Positions 22,693 to 35,000 of a DNA stretch of 64,000 nt are shown piece after piece; the stretch's first letter is position 1, and each line of letters begins with the position of its first letter. Source of the stretch: Phoronis australis (lineage: Eukaryota > Phoronida > Phoronidae); contig NMRA01000130.1 in NCBI GenBank assembly GCA_002633005.1, positions 478,531 to 542,530 of the forward strand, written 5' to 3'. The position numbers and the translations under genes are program-made. The notes beneath the pieces are model-generated. The model had not been told where the DNA came from and did not search any database. It saw only the letters and a list, made by a program, of their open reading frames with translations.

Positions 22693-25600
22693 TAATCTTA
22701 ACAAAGTCACTGATTAATGAAAGAAATTGTTGCCTTGGATATTTTAAACTGTTTTCTGTTACTGGTAATTTTTATGTAAGTCTGAATCACATTTTTGAGA
22801 AAACTTCAATTAGACTTTTTGTGGATGTACTTTTTAGACTCCGAAATGATCATGGGTGAATTCATGTTCAATTGACTTGTAGAATGCTTTGTAAATCCTG
22901 GAGCCCTACATCTATCAATTACTAAAAGCTTTGTCCATTGGTCATAACATTACAATGCCAGTCACTCTCCTATGCCGAGCATTTTTTTGTTTTACTTTAC
23001 TTTTGAAAAGTTTGAAGTTTACTATCTTGCATCTCCTTTTGTGAATGATCGTGTTTAGACAGACTTATAAACCCACCTTCCATCACAGGAGACAACTTTT
23101 GATGTAGATCTCCTGTCATCGTGAATTTGGTCTCAAATTGTCCCTTTAGTGAAATTAAGTGTGATTTCTGGGAGTGTTCTTAACTGACAGTTAATAATTG
23201 CTCGACATCTGTGTCTACAAGTTGATTTACCACGGCGTGTCATTTTATTCGCCGAGCATGGTCTCTAGCAATAACAAACTGTCAGTTCTTAGCAAGATTA
23301 GCGGTCACGTCTCATTTGCAATGGGTAAAGAAAAAGTTTTGACCAATTTTGTAGTGTAATGGGACGAAATTAAAAGTTCTCTTCTTGCACGAAACGGGGG
23401 CTTCTAACCACTCTAAGGCTTACTGAACTTTTGATGGTTCCCCTGTTTCTATTCTGACTGCTTTGAAATGGGGACGAGGTAGGTTAGTTGAACATTTCAA
23501 TGTTATGTGATGTATATTCTATATATAGGTAAGGTAATTCAGTTACTCAGACACTGCATGCTTACTGCTTCAAACAGAAAACAACGACAACACACCATTC
23601 GTTGAAAAATTACTGTAATTTGCAGTTTGAAACGTGCGAAACAGCAAGCGCGCAGTCTCTCAGCAAGTGAATTACTTAACCTATCTTGGCCAGAGACTAT
23701 GAAATATCTTTTTTCTATATTCTAGTTGCAATGTCATTGTATCGGCAATGACGCAAGAATATTTCATTTTTGCAATTTAGAAAATTATTTTTTTCTTCGG
23801 GTTGTAATACAATTCTTGAGTCTTGCATGTAATGTACAGTAGGGTTAACGGGCAATTTAAAGTTTTGGTCTGTAGTATGTTGAGGTTTGGTAAAGTGAAT
23901 GCTCCTCAAAAGAAATTTTTTTAACGTATTTCCAAGTAAAGGACATTTCTGTTATTTTGTAGGTTGTGTTGTAATGTGTAACCAAAATGTACTTGCAGGA
24001 TTCTTGCCATTTTGCCACTTTATTAGTTGTTGAGAAATATTATTTTGTTGTTTTGCATAATATACAGCTGAAAGCCACAACTATAAACTAAAAATGCTAG
24101 TGTGTGAATATATTTATTTTGATTTGTATACATATATGAACGAGGTGAGTTTTTAAACTGAAAATTTTTCACTTGTTACAGTCATCCTCCTTCATGACAA
24201 AAATTTGTGATTTCAGTAGATTCCACCTAAATTTGTGGGACCTATAGGCTGATTTGTGAAAATGCAAAAATGTGCTGGCAGTCCACGGAGGTGGTGTGCT
24301 CGGATTTTATTTATTTAACTTATTACGCTTAAAATGCCAAAAAAATTATAAAACGAGGGGTGCTTAGCAAAGGTCTAATTTAGGTTGCCATTGGTTGAGG
24401 ATTACATTGACGTTATATAATGAGAGAAATTAACGTGCTGTTGTATGGATAGTTAATGGAGAAACGAGGGGTGCAGTTGCATATACGCACAAGTGTGCTG
24501 TGGAAACTAGGTACTCAAACTGCGTTAATACTTGCCTAGTTTATTACATTCGATTGCCCATTACGTTTTTCACTAGTCCAAGCTAACCCTAATTAATACG
24601 AGTCGAATCAGTTACGTTATTGAAAAATCCCAGGAAGTTCATCACCAATTGATTTGAATGTATTCAACTGCATTGATGTCATGATGTAGCCACGACATGA
24701 ACTGGAAAAAAAATAACAGAGCCAGTGGTATGGGTTTTCATGACTAACTTTTCTAATGACTAAATTTACATAATCCGGGGTTGCTGATGTAACTGAAAGC
24801 ATCATTTTGAGTTCTTCAGTGTCCTGATAAGCTGTAGACTCAGAGACTTCCATGTCCTAAAAGGTGCGACACCTGGTGGCTGTTCCGTAGACGCTGTACA
24901 CTCGCGAAAACGCAAGTCTTCGTGAGATGTCGCAGTGCATTACAAATGAAGTGGTCGCGGTAGCTTTACGCTCGAGATTCTTGTGCGTGTGGAACTGGGC
25001 CCAGGTGGAGCCCCTAATGGCCATTGCGGGTAGTAGTCATATCTCCATCCAAGGCATTTGCGGAGATATTAAAATTATATATTTGCAACATAACTGTCAT
25101 ATGGTTGAGGGATTTGTGTTAGTATTTGTAAGAATGACTCCTGTTGCGTTGGAAACTGAGCTTTGTGATTGGCAGATGTTAATAAGTGAACGTTGTAATC
25201 TTTACCCTAAGTTTACCGAGGCATAGTGCAAATTAGTGATGCAGACTTCGTGTTCAAGTTCACTCGACTGACCTACTTAATATGAACATCCTGCTTAGTG
25301 TCTATGGAGCTAATTTCTTTTCATTAGAGACATTTAGCAAAATTGCAGAATATACCTACAGTGTAAAAATGTACGTTTGTTTTTAGTGCCAACCGTGTAT
25401 TCAAAAGATGGTTTTACAGTTACTCTGACTTTGCCGACACTGCATTTGTTGAAGTCGTAACTTCCAGTTCCTTTCAGGATTCCCATATACCTTCTACAGT
25501 TTTGCTCCCAGTAATCCTTACAAAGAAATTACCCAATGCTTCCCAAAAATATCTGTTACATATTTTTATAGTAACGCTAGTACTTGTGTAGTGATTCCAG

Positions 25601-25737
25601 AGTTGTTCGACTCGGGATATGTTGTATTGTTGGTTGTTGACTTTCCTCCTCTCATCATGTTGATGATTTATAATGTTTAACATTGATCACGTGTCAAACG
25701 ATTAATTACAGCTCGTGCGCTGTTTGATCAGGATTCC

Positions 25738-25743
25738 AATAAA
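25738..25743 (+). promoter_or_regulatory. Candidate NAB poly(A) signal AATAAA
   Basis: First AATAAA found on the + strand after the NAB stop, followed within 25 bases by a GT-rich stretch (tgttttgaagtgttttg). It would imply a 4.4-kb 3' UTR. An ATTAAA at 23369 is an alternative. Confidence 0.35.
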
Positions 25744-25818
25744 TGTTTTGAAGTGTTTTGTTTCAAACAAATCGTCACATCCATGCTCGTTATTGAAGCG
25801 TCAGATTACATTCAAGGC

Positions 25819-26062
25819 ATCGTTTGTTTCATGAAATTGACTCGAGACTCAAGACAGAAATTTGGTCTTACTCTCTCACTTCACAATTGCTGAAAAAGGG
25901 TTTAAACATCAGTCTAGGAATAGTTGAAAGAAAATATCAGTCAGTAACAAGCAGATAGGTGCATATTCTCAGACTATGCACTTTGTCTAAAAGAGAAATC
26001 GTCGTTTGGAGCGCAAGACCAAATTTTGAGGTCTATTTCATGAATAGTGACTTTAAAGTCTT
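25819..26062. mobile_element. MITE family C copy (diverged)
   Basis: Left tttcatgaaattgactcgag with tttggtctta; right complement ctattcatgaaatag with tttggtcttgcgctcc; the central acttcacaattgctgaaaaa is shared with 13695 and 52280. Confidence 0.55.
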
Positions 26063-27812
26063 AAATGACTTGTTCAGTCAGAAAGTCAATTTCATGTAAC
26101 AGTTACTAAGTTCATACCTTTATTGGAAATAATTTTTACTGAAACCAAGAAAGATAGAAATTAATTTCTGCTAAAGAACCTGAATAAACACAGGATGAAA
26201 ACAAATGGAGATTTTTGTGGTTAGCACATCTTGTATTGTTACACAAAACAAGAAATTTACATAAGAAAGTACATATGGTAAACGTAACAACACAGCTTCA
26301 ATTCACACAAATATTAGAATATAATAGCACTTAGAAATTCATCAGCAATGCCAACAGTGACCACAACTTTGTGACATACATGTACATCTAATAATTTCAT
26401 TGGTTATAAAATACTAAGCTAGTCCCAACATGCTTGACACAGACATCCTCAAAACTGGACATACCATAAGCCAAAGGTGTGTTAGACACAAGTTGAAGCC
26501 ACACGGACAATTAGATCGAGGTGAAAAACGTCGACATCGTGGTGTGGTGAATCTTGTCGCCAGTTTTCCACTTGGTTCATAGCGAGTAAAAATTCGAAAT
26601 CAAAATCCTGCTCTCATTTCCATGCATTACCAGTGGTTTTAAAGATACAATGCTGCTCACTGTTCACCAACAGATGGCTCTGTGCCAGGGCAGGTCCATG
26701 AATTTAATGACGGTGTGTTTACTACACCAGTGGCGCTATTTTCTTGTACCCGTTGGTTTTTTATCGTGCCTCCCGAGGAGATTTAACCACCCCTAAAATC
26801 CATCATTGTGATAAACTCTGCTCAATATGCAAGCACTGCAAATGACAACTTTATATATAACTCAAAATCCTAAGTACAAAAACCTCATTGAGGCACATGA
26901 CACTATGTTAAGCCTCTCCTCATTTTAAAGAAAACTCGAGCAAAGACTTCAGATGTCTCTATTCAGAAAGTTGTAATTTTCTGTTCCTAATCATCAAATC
27001 AATAACGACAATGTAGTACAGGTGTTTGTTCAAGGCAACTGTCGCACTTAAAGCGGTTATATATTCCAGTTTTAATTTAGAATACCTGCAGCCACAAAAT
27101 TGGACTCAATTTGTTCCCAACTTAGATGAGCTCCAAGTGATTCCTGGGCTTACAAAGAAATGAGGTCCTTATTCCTTGAAACCATGCTCGGCTCGTAAAA
27201 TGACACGCCATGACATGCCCACTTACTGAGCCTGATCTAACAAGCTGGATCCAACCAAAACAATTCGGCGTCATCCTCCTCAATGGGACCACATTGTCAA
27301 ATGTCAAAAACAAAACTTCAAGCGGTTTGCTAGAGTAAGAGGCATACACGGGACAGAAAGGCATTGGATAGACAGATGGATGGATGGACAGGGATGACAG
27401 CAATGAACAGTGCATCAATGGTGATTGAAGTACCAGACAGCACATGTAAAACAAGGCGACATTACAACGCTACTCAAGAAAAATTTTGGTTTATTTTATC
27501 TAGTCACAACTTTGGCTTGAATTGCATCCATTCTGTGCTCAGTAACAATAATATGAATATCAAAACAAATTCTAAACAAAAGTTGGAACTATTGGCTACA
27601 ATTAGAGCAAACCCATAGACGACAGTAACAAAACACATTAAGCGACACGATTTAATCATGTTTACAAAATTATTAGGAAAGAACTTTGCAAAATAGGCAG
27701 TTCCAAGTTAAAAAACATATACTGAAACTCCATAACAAATATTCACAAAGCACTAAGATTCACCATTATTCAGAAAGCAGACGTACCATCCTGTCATTTA
27801 GATCACGGCCAC

Positions 27813-27917
27813 CAGGGGTCTACTTCACGAAAAGTCACTTCAAGATTTTGTACCTGTGCAGAGCCAAGACAAAATTTCCGATTTGCGTCTGCATTGCCTT
27901 TCATGAAACGGAACCCA
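27813..27917. mobile_element. Short family C relative
   Basis: caggggtctacttcacgaaa at left and the complement ctgggttccgtttcatgaaa at right, about 105 bp. Confidence 0.5.
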
Positions 27918-27939
27918 GATTTTCAACAAGATAATGCCT

Positions 27940-28153
27940 ACGGTATAATCTCACCAATTTAAGACGTATTATGAAGAAAACGTGATATTCAATAATTCTC
28001 CTTTTTTATTTAATGGCACTTATTCGCAATGTTTTATTATTTTCAAGTTCTGCACTGTACAGAACTGAAGTACATCGTGAGAAGTTACTCAAAAATGAAA
28101 AACGGGCAATTCTAGCAATTATTTTTGTTTGAAATTGGCGAGATTTTACCGTA
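27940..28153. mobile_element. MITE family B copy
   Basis: Left acggtataatctcaccaatt, right complement tacggtaaaatctcgccaat: a clean TIR. Confidence 0.72.
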
Positions 28154-28328
28154 ATCATGTTTAACGCAATTTGCCCGTGACCCGCGATAGGTCATGGTAT
28201 GACTGCCCTACCTTTAAAATGGCTTAGTATAGCCAGCACACTCTTCGTGTTTGTAATGTGGCAAGCCTCAATTTTGATCTCGTTAAGATGGCAGACACAA
28301 CAGCACAATTCGTTGAGATTTGGCGAGG

Positions 28329-28334
28329 TTTATT
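28329..28334 (-). promoter_or_regulatory. Candidate STAT poly(A) signal AATAAA
   Basis: AATAAA on the - strand 560 bases after the STAT stop, followed about 20 bases later by a GT-rich element (ttgtgctgttgtgtctg). Further AATAAA copies lie at about 28035 and 26119. Confidence 0.45.
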
Positions 28335-28893
28335 ATCCATTACTTTTCATCCAAAACTCTGCTGGACACATACTTCAAAATTACAGTGAAACTCTAAGAG
28401 TGTACTGCTGGAACATCTTTAACACTGTTGCAAAAATGTTACATTTGCAATTACTCTTATGTTCCAAAAAGAACATTTAACTTCTGTTAAAACAGCAATG
28501 CAACTAATTATATTTCAATTTACAAATTGTCCTGGTGAATAGAGCAATCATTTGGACTTGTACAAAACTTTAAGACTTTCTCACGATTCTGAAAATGAAT
28601 GCCAAGTTTCAAAGGCTTAATATAAGTTGAAAGTTCGCAAAATTTCACCAAGCATGGTTTGATGATAGGTAATTCGCGCCACCTTGAAACGTTATGCACA
28701 AAGCTTCGACTGCTCTTAGAAACCTGACCAAAGGCGAATAGAATGTTCCGTTACTATAAAGTTGTATTTTAACATACGGTATTCATGAATCTAACGTACA
28801 TAAACAGCCTTCAAAGCACTAAACTACCCAACATTCAATAACAGCGTTCTCTAACATTTGCCCAGCAACAGCACAGCACCCCACTTACACTGT
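28335..28893 (-). other. Probable STAT 3' UTR
   Basis: Between the STAT stop and the nearest good poly(A) signal; no repeats of note, and a CTCF-like gcgccacctt at 28674. Confidence 0.45.
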
Positions 28894-29020
28894 TCAGTTA
28901 GGGTAGTTCAGCAGCAACTCGTTCACGTTGATGGTGTCTATATCTTCGGGCACGTAGTCTGTGATCATTTCAAAGCCAATAGGATTCATCCCGTCACCGG
29001 TGTCGCCATCAGTGCCATAA
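28894..29020 (-). CDS. STAT: STAT exon 17 (last coding exon, TGA at 28896-28894)
   Basis: Acceptor cttttacag/T completes Ser756; 41 codons then [23 protein letters not shown] is acidic with a hydrophobic NELLL end, resembling the acidic C-terminal activation helix of STAT5 (DTDGDFDLEDTMDV). The preceding intron is 3 kb. Confidence 0.88.
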
Positions 29021-32000
29021 CTGTAAAAGAAAACGAGATTTCTAATAAATGTTCGGCTACACATAACTAAGAAAACGAGCTTTTCTCGCCAAAGACACAC
29101 AACATGGCATACAATGCACAGGAGTGATATTTTCTAGTAACAAAGTTACATCTCCATCCTACCATTTTTGCCTAGTCCCTGGTGACCAAATCAAATTTCT
29201 TTACGAGCAGATTAAACAGCGACTGTATGACTCGAATACAGTATCGACATTCATTGCACTCGTAAATCTGAAAAGTCATCTTTTTACACGCTACATGGCT
29301 CATTTGGACCACAACATAGTAAAATGTGAACAGACAGCACTTTAACCATAAGAAGTTAGTTATTTTGTGCATGAGAGGGTTTCAAAACCCCTAATGCAGC
29401 AGTTCAGAAATCCAGATGCAATACACTACTTAGTGCATACCAGTACACGAACAGTAGTTCAGTCACATCGCAGACTAATATACAGGGCGCGAATCAGAGA
29501 AAGGACAACGGCAATCCGGTATCACATTGGGTGGATTTGAACACCCTGTTCTATCTTTAGAACAGCACAAAAATGTATAAATCTACAACCTTGAATCGCT
29601 CTCTGGGTAAAAAATGAGCTCGAGATAGACCCCGACATAAAATACCAGTAAAAACTTAACTCTTCCTTGAACAAACGTAATTGGTTATTGGTGCTACACT
29701 AATAACGTATGACTTGTCACACAATCACAAACGTCAGCTTTTAGGACACGAAATACAGCACATTTGCAGATATTTTGTTACTTTTCCAACAAACGTCCTT
29801 CATTCATAAGGTTACGTGCAATTCATAACAAATTACCAGAATTGGTTCCAGTTAAATAATTATCAGTGATCCTAATTCCGTAAGTTAGCAAATTTTGCTT
29901 CAGCAAACATGTCACCTCCTTCTGATACACTTCGTTTTCTAAGAAAAAAAGTGCACAATGTGTGCGTCACTAACGAGCATGCGATTTTGAAGTTAGTCAG
30001 AGATCAGATGTGCAATGAATGCTGATGTTACAAAAACGCTCAGTCTGTTGGACATTGTACGTTTTGGCTCAAGCTTCACCTTGACAGGAGAGCAGTCTCA
30101 GTGAACTAAGAAGCCGCGCGTCATTCAAATTTCCTACTTTTTACCCAAAGCAATTGACCCACTACCAGGATTTGAGTGACGTCTTAACTGACCAAGCACA
30201 ACGCAGCATTCTTAACACATCTTCGTTTCCGAGCCGCCACTTTACGCGACAAACAACATGTTGACGGGTAAAACTTATGGTTTGTTTGTCGGATATCACG
30301 CGACTTTTCGCAAGGGGGCGGAGCTTGCAATAGGTCAATTGGCAGCTGTATTTTAATGTTGGGTCAGATACACCTAGCAGGCTGGCAAACCCTCCACAGG
30401 CTTCTAGCAAGCAAGAACACGGGCAACCGAAGGTAATGTCTGTAACCGCAGAGCAGGCGAGAAACTTGTCACACATTATCGTGTGGGATGAGAATAAGAT
30501 TATGAACCAGAAGAACATTGAACTGAGCTAAGGAGCACACGAAGCCATCCATATCAAAAGACAGGCCATTGCCTTTAATACAGATAGAGGGAGAAACCCT
30601 ATTTCGCCAGTCTACAAAGCTCGTTACCACAAGACATGGCAAATATGAGAAAAAGCAAGCAATGAGTGAGGGTAAGCATAAATTAGTTGGGGCGTTCTAC
30701 TTCGGAGCACCTTGAATGAGCAAGCCCTACAAAAGCTTAGAAAAGATAGACAGCAAATACTACAACCTGTTATGAGCTCAAGGCTACCTGAAACGAGGAT
30801 CAGAATACCACGTCATTCCCTAGGACATGCATCACAGGAAAAACGGGAACTCCAATCTAAATGGTACTGGTTAAAAGGACGCGGCTCTTGACTTCATGAC
30901 ACGTCACTCACAAGGACACATATCGCGCTCCCGCATAATGAGTAATTAAGATGGCTAACATCTCAGTCACGTGAAGCTTCTGATGAGCTTCCCACGAGTT
31001 TCGGGCAAAAAATTGTAATTTCGACCAACAGCTGGCTACTAGCAATCTGAAAAAATTGCTCGATCAAGACAGAGAGGAACAGCTGAGCTTCGCCCAATAT
31101 GTGGCAAAGGCACAAGATAAAAGTGCTTACAGTAAGCGAGTTTTGGACAAAAATAATAGCCATTTTACGAAATAGCAGAGACATAATGAAATACGCCTAG
31201 TTGCTGGATGGTGATAGAGTAGTAAATTGGTAGCATTCTGCGCTCTAGTACGGAGATTTAGTGCAGTGAGACTTCCCGACATTTTTAATGGTCAGGCCAT
31301 CATGCCATCAAATTGCCCCTGTTGCCAGGTAGGACAATTAAACCATTCACACAAAAACGTCCAATGTCTCAAATGTCTTTGCGGGATACAAATTACATTT
31401 CATCCATGCCGTCTTGAGAGTTGTAGGTCAAATATTCCCCCATAGCCAAAACTGATTTATAGTTCAAGAGCTTCAAACATTGTCCAAAATACCCACCACT
31501 TTTCAAACCAATTTGCTAGCTCCAGTACAGAACTTTATGAGCATTCGTGTGTTGACTACTGCTCTTGTATCAAATACTTAATAGCCTCCATATTGAGCAT
31601 CATATAGGTGAGATTTTACCAAATTAGGCCACTTTATACAAGTAATGTCAACCTGTCTGGCACACAGTCAAGTGTTTAAGAAGTGCTGTCACCAACAGAC
31701 AACTGAACAACGGAAGCTGTCCATAAAAGTGACGATTTGCTGTGCTCAGAACCACGCCGGTCCGTAACCTTCATATGGACAAGTAGCGAAATGAATTACA
31801 GTGCGGTAGAGTTATAACTCGACGAATGAAGACCTTACATACTCCAAGGAACGACATGTTATTCACCATGACAGTCGTAACGGGAGGAACGGTAGCCTGA
31901 TCACTACGCGCGACAATCATCTGAATCCACACTGTCACGTGTCATTTGCTAGGACACAGTAAAAAGAACAGAAATGCTGACCTAAACTCTACCTGTTGGT

Positions 32001-35000
32001 ACTGTAATCTTGACTCTGAACAGAGGCTGGTCCATCCTGGTACGACGACTGGGGAGACTGAGGCATCATCCCCATTGGTGTTTGTGGATTGTGCAAGTCC
32101 ATTGGAGCCGCGTGATGAGACTTCATACTGTGATACAAGGAAAATAATCATTCTTTTATTTGGGGCATTTGATTTGTTAGACATGTCAAAATATATACGT
32201 AACTCACTAAACTACGAGGGGTATGTGGACCAACACACACGCCTGAGCGGCAACACACACGCACGCGCCAACACACACACGCACGCACACTCCATGTACA
32301 CTGCAGCAGCAAAAATAGACATGTCAAAATAAATACACTAGTCTCTATAGAGTTTAAGACACGTGTGCACCGTCACACACACATACCCATTCTATGTACA
32401 CTTCCGCAAGAATAAAACCAGACTTGTCAAAATAAACACACTAGTCTCTTTAGAGTCTAAGACACATGTGCACTGACACACATATGCACGCACGCATGCA
32501 CGCACGCACGCACGCACGCACGCAGTTTCAGATACAGACAATACTCTCCGCACAGTTCTCCAAAACTCTGTTAGGAAATGTATTAAAACGTTCCACCTTC
32601 GTATGAGGGGCTATCAGAAATAGAGACTTCAAAAAAAAAAAAAATCTGTCATTTTCTTGAAAAAAATCAAAAACTTGCACGAAACCAAAACGAAAAGATA
32701 ATTTGAAGACCGTATCAGTGGTGATGAGATTTAATGCTGAACATTTATTTCAAATTCCTATTATTTATACTGTCATATTCCTATCAAAGTACCATTCCTT
32801 TTTCCAAGTTGTACTAAAAGTACATGGTCAGGTGACCCAACTGGCAGATTGTTAAATGTCTAAAATCCAATTCTAAGAGCTAAATACCTAAAATCCAATT
32901 CTAAAAGCTAAATACCTAAAATCCAATTCTAAAAGCTAAATACCTAAAATCCAATTCTAAAAGCTAAATATCTAAAATCCAATTCTAAAAGCTAAATACT
33001 TTTATGGAGATAAACTGTACGTTTCTGCAGATATTTGGCTAAATATTCAGATCTATCGACACGGTCGTACATAACATTAATTTAAACCATTACATACCTT
33101 GGCACGAATGCAATCAGCTCGTGTTGTACATACCCCTTAGGATCAGGCGCCTGGCGACGCTCTTGGTAGGGAGAAGACAACAAGAAAACAATTAACTACC
33201 AAAAACAACAGCGAATTGAAAAGGTTCCAAAAAACAAAGAATACACTACATAATATAATGTGGTATGTATTCTGTACATAGTATTGTAAAAATTTAAGAC
33301 TTCCATAAAGTTGCACTAACAGCATACATTTGCGCACCCAGCCTAAAATTGGGGGGCTCAAATTTTTGAAAATTTGGACCTTTTACTAAGATTCAAGGGT
33401 TACATTCAGAGCTATGTATTGTGCATTCGCAAAAATTTGGTTGTTCCTGCATTTTTAGAGGAATTATGACTCGTTTTCTACTTTTTTCAGTGTTTTTGTT
33501 TCTCTGAGATGTACCTTTTAGCCCACTTCGCTTGGGGGAGCTCAAACGAGCCCCAAAAGCCCCCACTGGGGGCACGCATGGCATACCAAATTGTATGATT
33601 TCAACTCAAAGTGTACCAACAAAACTTTGAACATGATTACTTGTGAAGAACATGAAACTATTTCAGTATTAACTTAGACCAAAATAACAGTGCTGCCATT
33701 CCATCACATGTCACATTGCGCTTCTTGACCAATGCTGTTGACGTCAAGCAAACAATTAAACTTGATACTTAAACTTTAAAGAAACGGGGCCCTGGTCAGG
33801 TTTATTACTCAGTTCATAAAATATGTTGAACTTTTGAGTGTAAAAAATCCGAAAGTGTTATCTATCATGAAGCACCAGTTTCAACAGATGGCCTCACTGG
33901 TGTTGAGGCAACCATTAGAACACATCACCACCAGGGGGTGCTGTTTCACTTCACTGCAACTCAGACTAGATCTGAGATGCGCGGACCGCAAAGAATTAAC
34001 TGAAATCGAATCTACTATTGTCCCATGTGATGCACACGCGTGTATGCACATGAAATTCAGCCATTTTTCGCAGAAGGACAACAAATAACCCGTCACAGTG
34101 CAAAAGCTCGAATCACAACTGTACATTAACCAGCTGGTCACTACGACACATGGCCTCATATTCAACTACTATCCTACCTTCATCTAAAGTCCAGTATTTG
34201 CCAAACGCTGTTGCCTTGGAGATGTCCGGGTAAAGGTTAATTAATGCCTCCAAATCTTTGATTCGATCAGCCAAGCTACGAATGGTGAAGTCCTTGGATG
34301 TGTACGGTGCCAAGTTCCACACCAACCTGTCGCCTGCAGAAACAGATCATAACAAAAATGATAGTCCGATATACATTGCATAAGATGTGAGTAGGCCTCT
34401 CAGCCTTCCCGTTGCACCAAACACCTGAAACCATTTTGTCATTCACTAAACACATACATATAACACGTATACACAAATTATACCAAGCTGAGGAGCTAGA
34501 GGGTCTAGCAGTGGGGTCCCATGGGATTTGATCCCACTACCTCGACAACAAAAGGCAGACACTCAATCCACTAGGACACACTGCCTCCTCTGATCACTGT
34601 TAACTTCAGGTATTCGTTTTATTATACGCGTGACAGACAGGATCACTGGTGATGAGGCTCATTACAAGGTCATGAAAGGATAAGTTCAATACTACCCAGG
34701 GACACGTTTGGCGGCCGCCATTTGGACGGCCAGTTTTGAAAAATGACGGCGTGGACGGCACAGCCAAGAGAGAAAAAGACAGCCTCTTGCAAGAAAACCT
34801 CAGAGAAAACGATGGTGAAACAAAGAATTTTAACATTTCCCATCAATGCCACGCTGACGATCGGCAACTGCTGCAACCATGCTTTTCGGGGAATATCTCC
34901 TTGTCTTGTGACATCAGCGTGACTTCATACCGAACCCACACATATGGCGAGCGTGAATCTTGCGAGTTTGTACCCAACTTTTCAAATCCTAGATGAGCCC

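Larger units (their letters stand above)
21334..25760 (+). other. Probable NAB 3' UTR and downstream flank
   Basis: No coding sequence. It holds CTCF-like sites at 21447 and 21875, family A copy 3, and unique AT-rich sequence up to the AATAAA at 25738. Where the transcript really ends is unknown. Confidence 0.5.
25761..28328. other. Intergenic space between the convergent NAB and STAT genes
   Basis: No gene recognised. It contains a family C element, a short family C relative, a family B element and a CTCF-like site at 26724. Reading frames at 27122-27934 are short and composition-driven. Confidence 0.55.

Noticed and set aside
24927-25226. 99-residue plus frame between NAB and STAT
   Set aside because: No recognisable domain, no splice signals matching it, and it lies in the probable NAB 3' UTR.
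30162-30518. 118-residue open frame on the minus strand
   Set aside because: Lies in STAT intron 16, no domain, no splice signals, hydrophobic low-information composition.
33151-33161. Alternative STAT exon 15 acceptor at the inner AG
   Set aside because: Using it would read GGC GCC TGA and end the protein before the conserved tyrosine.
34508-34584. A functional tRNA gene on the minus strand
   Set aside because: Acceptor ends and T arm pair, but the anticodon arm does not fold and the sequence resembles known tRNA-derived SINE heads.
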